A stretch of 19,255 bases of DNA, taken from NCBI GenBank assembly GCA_031279155.1, contig JAITJB010000307.1, positions 1-19,255 on the forward strand, read 5' to 3'. The stretch comes from Deltaproteobacteria bacterium. Lineage in GTDB: Bacteria > Desulfobacterota > Desulfarculia > Adiutricales > Adiutricaceae. The notes under the pieces are model-generated. The model saw only the letters and a program-made list of their open reading frames with translations. It was not told the origin of the DNA and did no database searches. A program made the translations under genes and the position numbers. The number at the start of each line of letters is the position of its first letter. The first letter of the stretch is position 1. Below, one piece after another: positions 14,375 through 19,255 of this stretch.

Positions 14375-15712
14375 ATGAATACTTCCGATAACCCGCGCGT
14401 GGTCGCCTTCTACGCCCTCTTAGATGTTCATGCCGGAGTCCGGCCAGAAGACGCCCTTAATGACCGTTGGGCCTTACTAAGCCCTCTTGATAGGGGTTTA
14501 TGCTCGGCCTTGGTCTACGAGACCATCAGGCATAAACTTAGGTTAGAGGCCATAGTTAACCGTAAGGTTAAGAAGACCACCAAGTATCGGGTCAGGTTGG
14601 TCCTAATAATCGGCTTATGTCAGCTTCTTTTTTTTTGCCGAATGTCGCCCATAGCCATCACCCATCAAACGGTCGAGATAGCCAAAAAGTGCACTATCGG
14701 CTTCGATAAAGTTGTTAACGCTATCATGCGCTCTTGGCTTTACGAAAGAAAAGGCTCCAAGCCCTGGCCTAGGGAACGGGCGTCAGCGGGCTTAGGCCCC
14801 AACGAGCGGCTCAGTATTTTTTATAGCCATCCCGCTTGGCTGACCGAGCGGTTGGTGGGCGATTTAGGTTTTAGGGAGGCCAGAGCCCTAATGGTCGTCA
14901 ATAACATCTCCGTCCCCCCAACTATTAGAATCAATCCCTTGGTGACCAGCCGTGAGGAATATGTCCTAACTCTCCCCTGGCCGACAAGTCCGACAAGGTG
15001 GTCGCCCTGGGGGTTAACTCTTTCTAAAGCGGCCGGACCGCCTGATAAATGGCCAGGCTATAACGAGGGCGCCTTTAACATTCAAGATGAGTCCTCACAG
15101 ATATTAGGCTTATTAATCGGGGAACCAGATTCCATCTTAGATTGCTGCTCCGGTCGCGGCGGCAAGAGCTTGGCCATGGCCACCTTAAGGCCAGAGGCTA
15201 AAATAGTTTCAGTCGATAGACATCATGGCCGGTTAGAAGATCTAGAATTAGCCGCTAAAAGACTAAAAATTCCCAAGGTTCCCCAAGTTGTCCCCTGTAA
15301 TATAGAAGAGCTTGAGGCTAAAGTTGTGGGAAATAATTTTGATCTGGTCGTTTTAGACGCTCCCTGTAGCGGCTTAGGCGTCATCCGCCGGAGGCCAGAT
15401 CTAAAATGGGTCCGTCAGCCCCAAGATTTAACTACCTTACCTGAGACTCAATTTGAGCTAATTAATAAGGTCGCCGAATTTGTCGGACCAAAGGGCAAGC
15501 TCTTCTATTGTGTCTGCACTTACACTGACGAAGAGGGGCCAGATCTTATGCGCCGCTTTTTTTTGGCCAGGCCAGATTTTGAGCCATATACAATCAACGA
15601 TATCGACGAGAGCTTAAGGGAACTTTTTATTGAGCCCGGCGGCCTTAGGATGTGGCCGCACATCCATGGGATGGATGGTTTTTTCTACGGTCTAGCCAGA
15701 AAAAAGGCCTAG
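14375..15712 (+). CDS. rsmB: 16S rRNA (cytosine-C5)-methyltransferase RsmB
   Basis: RsmB uses S-adenosylmethionine to methylate C967 (E. coli numbering) of 16S rRNA on the small subunit. The 445-residue protein has an N-terminal NusB-like helical RNA-binding domain (about 5-130, with RGLCSALVYETIRHKLRLE) and a C-terminal Rossmann methyltransferase. The SAM loop is DCCSGRGGKS (256-265), the acidic motif follows as VSVDRHHGR, motif IV is LDAPCSGLGVIRRRPDLKW with Cys331, and motif VI is FYCVCTYTDEEG with catalytic-position Cys381. In most relatives motif VI reads YSTCS(x)xxEE, so VCTYT is a mild variant. A generic member of the RsmB/RsmF family is the alternative, but the NusB domain favours RsmB. 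The ATG at 14375 has only a weak ribosome binding site. Confidence 0.9.
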   Translation: MNTSDNPRVVAFYALLDVHAGVRPEDALNDRWALLSPLDRGLCSALVYETIRHKLRLEAIVNRKVKKTTKYRVRLVLIIGLCQLLFFCRMSPIAITHQTVEIAKKCTIGFDKVVNAIMRSWLYERKGSKPWPRERASAGLGPNERLSIFYSHPAWLTERLVGDLGFREARALMVVNNISVPPTIRINPLVTSREEYVLTLPWPTSPTRWSPWGLTLSKAAGPPDKWPGYNEGAFNIQDESSQILGLLIGEPDSILDCCSGRGGKSLAMATLRPEAKIVSVDRHHGRLEDLELAAKRLKIPKVPQVVPCNIEELEAKVVGNNFDLVVLDAPCSGLGVIRRRPDLKWVRQPQDLTTLPETQFELINKVAEFVGPKGKLFYCVCTYTDEEGPDLMRRFFLARPDFEPYTINDIDESLRELFIEPGGLRMWPHIHGMDGFFYGLARKKA

Positions 15713-16090
15713 TCACTTGTATCAAGACTTTTGAAGGAGTAGCATTTTAGAAGTAGCTGGTATGAGGAGTGCTTGGCATAAGATAGAGATCGGTATAAGG
15801 GAGCTTAAAATAAGGAGAGCGCGGCATAATAAGCATAAGCCCTATGCGCGTTACTTTTGGCCCTTTTTATGAGCGCACGGTACGTTATCACTAAAGTTAT
15901 CAAGCTTGATGGGGCTTTTGAAGATAAGTTAATTGCCTTAGCCTGCTCGAAGGCTCGGTAAGGGGCGAGATCGCAGGACTGTTCGTTTTTTGGCCGAAAA
16001 AGCTGCCGCTCTACGCACGTTGAATCGAGGCCATCTAATAGCCTGGACGAGTCAGCCTTAGCCAAAAGGAAAGATAAAAAAAAATTTATG
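15713..16090. other. gene-free stretch before the rplM promoter
   Basis: No gene is convincing here. On the plus strand a short frame (MSARYVITKVIKLDG..., from about 15868) ends at a TAA after about 30 codons and then stays open for another 45 codons, as a decayed gene might. The overlapping minus-strand frame 15805-16125 (106 codons) resembles no family I know and spans the rplM promoter. I treat both as uncertain or chance frames. Confidence 0.4.
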
Positions 16091-16091
16091 C

Positions 16092-16120
16092 TTGACCTAG
16101 TTTCAGAATAATGGTATAGA
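16092..16120 (+). promoter_or_regulatory. sigma-70-type promoter for rplM-rpsI
   Basis: TTGACC (16092-16097) and TATAGA (16115-16120) are separated by exactly 17 bp and lie about 107 bp before the rplM start. This is the best housekeeping promoter in the window. Confidence 0.7.
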
Positions 16121-16130
16121 TACAAATTCA

Positions 16131-16174
16131 GCCCTTTTTAGGGCCAGTTCCAGGGGGCCCAAGCTTTGGGGGCC
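16131..16174 (+). promoter_or_regulatory. hairpins in the rplM leader
   Basis: Downstream of the promoter, GCCCT-TTTT-AGGGC (16131-16144) and a GC-rich stem built on CCCAA-GCT-TTGGG (16158-16170, extendable outward with a GG bulge) sit in the 5' leader. Leaders before L13 genes are autoregulatory in some bacteria; whether this one is cannot be decided here. Confidence 0.45.
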
Positions 16175-16226
16175 TAAATATGATAACAGTTAATCTTAGT
16201 ATTTTAGGGTTATTTGAGGAAACAAT

Positions 16227-16685
16227 ATGACTGCCAAGTCCGAAAGCAAGTCTTTTATGGCCAAGGAGAACGAGGTCAAGAAAAATTGGTACCTCGTCGA
16301 CGCCGCTGGTCAAGTGGTGGGGCGCCTAGCCTCGGAAATCGCCGTCCGCTTAAGGGGCAAGCACAAGGCCATTTACACCCCCCACAACGATACCGGTGAC
16401 TTCATCGTGGTGGTCAATGCTGACAAGATCAGATTTACTGGCCGCAAACCAGAACAAAAGCTTTACACCCGCTATAGCGGCTTCATTGGCGGTCTTAAGC
16501 AGACCACGGCTAAGACCTTGATGGCCTCTAAGCCCCGTGAAGTCATTATGCACGCCGTTCGCGGCATGCTGCCCAAAAATAGTTTAGGCCGTAGGCAGCT
16601 AAAAAAACTTAAGGTCTACGCCGGGGGCGAGCATCCCCATGCGGCTCAAAAGCCCGAGCCGCTGGTCCTCACCCCGAAGAATTAA
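16227..16685 (+). CDS. rplM: 50S ribosomal protein L13
   Basis: L13 is an early-assembling protein of the large ribosomal subunit that binds 23S rRNA. The 152-residue protein shows the family core: SFMAKENEVKKNWYLVDAAG, VGRLASEIAVRLRGKHKAIY, TPHNDTGDFIVVVNADKI, the GGLKQTT segment, GMLPKNSLGRRQLKKLKVY and AGGEHPHAAQKPE. The N-terminus is about 9 residues longer than the shortest members, and a later ATG (MAKENEV) could be an alternative start, but TGAGGAAACA before the first ATG supports the longer form. The S9 gene rpsI follows after 64 bp, the usual bacterial pairing. Confidence 0.97.
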   Translation: MTAKSESKSFMAKENEVKKNWYLVDAAGQVVGRLASEIAVRLRGKHKAIYTPHNDTGDFIVVVNADKIRFTGRKPEQKLYTRYSGFIGGLKQTTAKTLMASKPREVIMHAVRGMLPKNSLGRRQLKKLKVYAGGEHPHAAQKPEPLVLTPKN

Positions 16686-16749
16686 AATTTTAGGTTTATG
16701 GTCCATAGGCCCTTGAAGTAACAGCGATTAACAGGGAGAGCTAGATTTC

Positions 16750-17142
16750 ATGTCCACCAACAAGTACTATGCCACGGGCAAACGCAAGACAGCCATAGCC
16801 AGGGTGTGGATGACCCCGGGGGCCGGCCAGATCAGGATTAACCAAAGGCCGATTGAGGAGTACTTCACCGGCGACACGCTTAAGATCGTCGCCCAGCAGC
16901 CCTTGGTTTTAACCAGCACCCAAGGTCAGTTTGACTTCTATATCCTGGCCTCAGGCGGCGGCGTCACTGGTCAGGCTGGCGCTGTGCGCCACGGCATAGC
17001 CAAGGTGCTTCAGACCTACGAGCCAAGCCATCGGGCCGTCCTTAAGAAGGCCGGGTTATTGACCCGCGACGCCAGGGAAAAAGAGCGCAAAAAGTACGGT
17101 CAAAAGGGAGCCAGGGCTCGCTACCAGTACTCCAAGCGCTAA
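16750..17142 (+). CDS. rpsI: 30S ribosomal protein S9
   Basis: S9 is a small-subunit protein whose C-terminal tail reaches the P-site tRNA. The 130 residues match the family in length and motifs: YYATGKRKTAIARVW, GAGQIRINQRPIEEYF, the SGGGVTGQAGAVRHGIAKVL block, LKKAGLLTRDAREKERKKYG and the diagnostic C-terminus RYQYSKR. It is the second gene of the rplM-rpsI unit and is followed by a strong terminator. AGGGAG lies about 10 nt upstream of the ATG. Confidence 0.98.
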   Translation: MSTNKYYATGKRKTAIARVWMTPGAGQIRINQRPIEEYFTGDTLKIVAQQPLVLTSTQGQFDFYILASGGGVTGQAGAVRHGIAKVLQTYEPSHRAVLKKAGLLTRDAREKERKKYGQKGARARYQYSKR

Positions 17143-17181
17143 TCGCCTTTTGGCACAATTTTTGGGTATTATTATCTATAG

Positions 17182-17214
17182 CCCGGGGCCTTAAGGGGTC
17201 CCGGGTTTATTTTT
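17182..17214 (+). terminator. terminator of the rplM-rpsI operon
   Basis: CCCGGGGCC (17182-17190) pairs with GGTCCCGGG (17197-17205), one G-T pair, loop TTAAGG, followed by TTTATTTTT. Confidence 0.85.
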
Positions 17215-17216
17215 AG

Positions 17217-17285
17217 CTGAATACTTTTAGTTAAAAATTTTTTGCCTGAAAACTTTTAGCATAATTTTTTTGTCTGTAATTTTTC
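17217..17285. repeat. 29-bp imperfect tandem repeat upstream of argC
   Basis: CTGAATACTTTTAG (17217-17230) and CTGAAAACTTTTAG (17246-17259) are each followed by a few bases and a T-run. A third partial copy starts at 17275 (CTGTAATTTTT). The repeat period is 29 bp. Confidence 0.6.
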
Positions 17286-17301
17286 GACCGTTCGCCCGGT
17301 C
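17286..17301 (+). promoter_or_regulatory. small hairpin before the argC ribosome binding site
   Basis: GACCG (17286-17290) pairs with CGGTC (17297-17301), loop TTCGCC, immediately before the AAGGGG ribosome binding site of argC. Confidence 0.4.
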
Positions 17302-17315
17302 AAGGGGATCTGCTC

Positions 17316-18350
17316 ATGAGGTTGGGTGTCATTGGGGCTACCGGCTACGCTGGTTTAGAGCTTCTGCGGTTATTAGCCTTTAGATCTTTTGATGAGGTGG
17401 TTTTAGTTACCTCCCGTCAGGAGGCCGGACAGAAGCTGGTCGATTTTTTTCCGGCTCTTAAATCTCTAGCCAACTACGACGATCTGGTTTTAAGTCCGCC
17501 GGTCGATCTGGAAGGGAAGGCTGATATTTTTTTAATGGCCGCTCAGCATGGGGCGGCTATGAGCTTAGCGCCTAGCCTTTTGGCTAGCGGGGCTAAGGTT
17601 ATCGATTTATCGGCCGATTATCGGCTGCGCGATCCTCTTGAGTTTGAAAAATGGTACGGTCCTCACGCATCTCCTGAATTATTACCAACTGCGGTTTATG
17701 GTCTGCCTGAGATATACGGCCCTCAAATTAAAAAAGCTAACCTAGTTGCTAACCCCGGCTGCTACCCGACGAGCGTTATCTTGGCTTTAGCTCCCATTAT
17801 GCGCCAAGGCATTTTTAATCCATCTGAAATAATCATAGTCGACGCCAAAAGCGGGGTCACCGGGGCTGGTCGGACGCTCCAAGCCGGCTATTTATTTACC
17901 GAGGTCTACGATAACTTTCGGGGTTATAAGATAGTTGGTCATCGGCACACCCCGGAGATGATCCAGGAGCTAAGTTCTTTACTCGCAATGAAGGTAAAGC
18001 TTTCTTTTACCCCGCACTTGGCGCCCATTAACCGGGGCATTTTATCGACTATATATCTTAGGTTAAACGTAAAAATACCGTTAAAAGATCTCTATAACCA
18101 ATATGAGGCCTTTTACCAGGGCTGCCGGTTTGTCCGGGTAAGAAATCAGATCCCGGAGACGGCCAACGTGCGCGGCACAAATTTCTGCGATATGGCCCTT
18201 TTTTATGATGAAGCAAATGATCTCTTTAAGATAGTTTCAGTTATTGATAACATCTGCCGCGGGGCCGCCGGTCAAGCGGTGGTCAACTTAAATTTGATGA
18301 CCGGACGCCAAGAAGACTGCGGTTTAGACTATGGGCCTCTAAGGCCGTAA
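17316..18350 (+). CDS. argC: N-acetyl-gamma-glutamyl-phosphate reductase
   Basis: ArgC reduces N-acetylglutamyl phosphate with NADPH to the semialdehyde, the third step of arginine synthesis. The 344-residue protein has the NADP-binding loop GVIGATGYAGLELLRLL (residues 4-20), SADYRLRD (99-106), the catalytic cysteine in VANPGCYPTS (Cys149), KSGVTGAGRT (178-187), and the GHRHTPE segment (208-214) that carries the catalytic histidine. Length matches the type 1 ArgC family. The AAGGGG ribosome binding site sits 9 nt before the ATG. Placement directly after rplM-rpsI is a conserved order in several deltaproteobacteria as far as I know, although here a terminator and a 29-bp repeat separate them, so argC likely has its own promoter. 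Confidence 0.96.
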   Translation: MRLGVIGATGYAGLELLRLLAFRSFDEVVLVTSRQEAGQKLVDFFPALKSLANYDDLVLSPPVDLEGKADIFLMAAQHGAAMSLAPSLLASGAKVIDLSADYRLRDPLEFEKWYGPHASPELLPTAVYGLPEIYGPQIKKANLVANPGCYPTSVILALAPIMRQGIFNPSEIIIVDAKSGVTGAGRTLQAGYLFTEVYDNFRGYKIVGHRHTPEMIQELSSLLAMKVKLSFTPHLAPINRGILSTIYLRLNVKIPLKDLYNQYEAFYQGCRFVRVRNQIPETANVRGTNFCDMALFYDEANDLFKIVSVIDNICRGAAGQAVVNLNLMTGRQEDCGLDYGPLRP

Positions 18351-18372
18351 ATATCAAATAAGATCTAGACAT

Positions 18373-18424
18373 GCTCAAAGAAAAAGCCCGGGCCTTTGGC
18401 TCGGGCTTTTTCTTTGAGCTTTTT
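18373..18424. terminator. bidirectional terminator between argC and the minus-strand genes
   Basis: GCTCAAAGAAAAAGCCCG (18373-18390) and CGGGCTTTTTCTTTGAGC (18402-18419) form a perfect 18-bp stem. The core AGCCCG/CGGGCT is flanked by A5 and T5, so it reads as hairpin plus T-run on both strands, and a further T-run follows on the plus strand. Confidence 0.92.
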
Positions 18425-18431
18425 GTTAGTC

Positions 18432-18938
18432 TTAGATCTGAGAGCTTAGGTAGCCTGGCTCGGGCTTGGTGTTTTGGCTAGCGTACTTAGTAAAAAGAGT
18501 CTGGTTTCGGATGAGATCTTCAATGGTTTGCTGGAGGACGTTTAGGTTTTCTTCTAGGTAATTGGTAAGTTTAGCTTCCAGTTCCAGCATCTCAGAGAGC
18601 GAAGAAATTAACCGGCGCTCAATATCGGGGTCTACGTCTTGGGAACTATCCTTCTGGCCTGGCTCCATTTGGCTTTGGGCGGCTTTTTCGGCTTGGCGGG
18701 TTTTGGTAATGACCTCGATACCAGAAGTGGTAAAGTCAAACAGATCTCGCCTGGCCTCGACATAGTGCTCCCAAAGAGACGGGTCTAAGTATTCGTCGAC
18801 ATCTCTATGCTCAAATGGTATTTTTTGAGAGTCAGCTATCTTGTTAGCCATGGCCCGGTCCAAGGCCAGGCACTTATCGCAGGCTTCCATGGTTTTTTCC
18901 CACAAGGCTAAAGCCCTTTCGCGTTTGTAGTCGTTCAC
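18432..18938 (-). CDS. helical protein of unknown function, 168 aa
   Basis: I do not recognise this protein. It starts at a GTG with AAGGGGG about 10 nt upstream. It is mostly helical and charged, has no signal peptide or membrane segment, and contains an N-terminal CDKC (two cysteines three residues apart, in ACDKCLAL). A polar linker (about 90-105) separates it from a C-terminal coiled-coil-like half (about 105-155) with heptad-like leucines (SLSEMLELEAKLTNYLEENL). Small paired helical proteins of this kind are often export chaperones (FlgN/FliT-like), but no flagellar gene is visible, so this is only a guess. The upstream gene ends only 3 nt before this start, in the same reading frame, so the two are an operon. 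Confidence 0.65.
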   Translation of the reverse strand: MNDYKRERALALWEKTMEACDKCLALDRAMANKIADSQKIPFEHRDVDEYLDPSLWEHYVEARRDLFDFTTSGIEVITKTRQAEKAAQSQMEPGQKDSSQDVDPDIERRLISSLSEMLELEAKLTNYLEENLNVLQQTIEDLIRNQTLFTKYASQNTKPEPGYLSSQI

Positions 18939-18941
18939 TTT

Positions 18942-19255
18942 TTAGTGCCCCCTTTGGCAAAGCGCTGGTAGTAGGTTAGCTAGCTTGCGCAGTGAGTCGT
19001 CTAGCTCAAATTCCAAGACGTCAGCTAAGTAAATCCAATCTTTTTGTTCTTGAAGGTTTATTAAGTTGTTTAAGACTTCCAAAAGAGATTCCAGATATTC
19101 GTTAAGGGAGGTGGCGCCGGCGTTATCGGCCCCTTGGTAAAGCCCTAAGACGTGCCTGGTCTGCTCTAAAAGGGTCATTAGCAGATGCAGGGCTTCTAAA
19201 AAGTTTAAAAAATGTTCGTTGGCTTCCTGCTCGTCACCGAGCCGGAAGGTCTCGA
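18942..19255 (-). CDS. helical protein of unknown function (5' end outside window)
   Basis: The frame stays open from the right edge (first full codon at 19253): residues ETFRLGDEQEANEHFLNFLEA precede the internal Met at 19178, so the gene begins outside the window and at least 103 residues are seen. It is helical and acidic, with leucine-rich amphipathic stretches (HLLMTLLEQTRHVLGL; YLESLLEVLNNLINLQEQKD; LADVLEFELDDSLRKLANLL). The GDEQEANEHF...GL and DWIYLADVLEFEL pattern resembles small helical proteins found near flagellar or secretion genes, but I cannot name a family. Its TAA is separated from the next GTG start by a single AAA codon in the same frame, which also allows the reading that one longer gene carries a nonsense codon. 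Confidence 0.65.
   Translation of the reverse strand, partial: ETFRLGDEQEANEHFLNFLEALHLLMTLLEQTRHVLGLYQGADNAGATSLNEYLESLLEVLNNLINLQEQKDWIYLADVLEFELDDSLRKLANLLPALCQRGH

Noticed and set aside
15805..16125. 106-codon minus-strand frame
   Set aside because: It crosses the clear rplM promoter, has no ribosome binding site I could accept, and resembles no family.
17148..17166. Sigma-54 promoter (TGGCAC... before argC)
   Set aside because: The -24 GG is present but the -12 element reads GG instead of GC, and it lies upstream of the rpsI terminator.

Overview
The window looks like part of a chromosome from a Gram-negative bacterium, most plausibly a deltaproteobacterium (Desulfobacterota). Three things suggest this: a fused ispDF gene, a GAF-PAS histidine kinase overlapping an NtrC-type regulator, and the order rplM-rpsI-argC. 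This is inferred from gene content; no database was searched. Most of the window is housekeeping genes of moderate GC, separated by unusually long, AT-rich and structured intergenic stretches.

Layout. Bases 1-603 hold the 3' part of a tRNA nucleotidyltransferase/poly(A) polymerase-family gene with an HD domain. Bases 604-2015 are an eroded region. It holds a remnant of a DUF1016/YhcG-type nuclease gene, a possible 49-residue gene on the minus strand, and five tandem 14-bp repeats. Bases 2016-6578 hold purA followed by a two-component pair whose genes overlap by 4 bp. Bases 6737-7903 encode a membrane protein that resembles an M48 (STE24/HtpX) protease without its HExxH zinc site. Bases 7904-8883 have no convincing gene but are dense in repeats and hairpins. 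Bases 8884-10146 are rho, followed by a small AT-rich HepT/DUF86-like gene whose catalytic residues are all replaced. Bases 10561-10925 can fold into a series of helices in front of an HDOD signalling gene (10926-11882). The RNase P RNA gene follows (11941-12325), then the ispDF fusion (12446-13606). A short MerR-type regulator lies convergent to ispDF (13715-14032, minus). rsmB follows at 14375-15712, then a promoter and leader for rplM-rpsI, then argC. A strong bidirectional terminator separates argC from two small helical proteins on the minus strand, the second of which runs off the right edge.

How the genes fit together. Several concern RNA and translation: the HD tRNA-end enzyme, Rho, RNase P RNA, RsmB, L13 and S9. 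purA (AMP synthesis), ispDF (MEP isoprenoid pathway) and argC (arginine synthesis) are biosynthetic. The kinase/NtrC pair and the HDOD protein are signalling components with no visible target in the window.

The points most worth checking are the structured RNA candidate before the HDOD gene, the array of GCGANAGC octamers and the 17-bp perfect hairpin before rho, and two apparently dead enzymes (the M48-like protein and the HepT-like protein).
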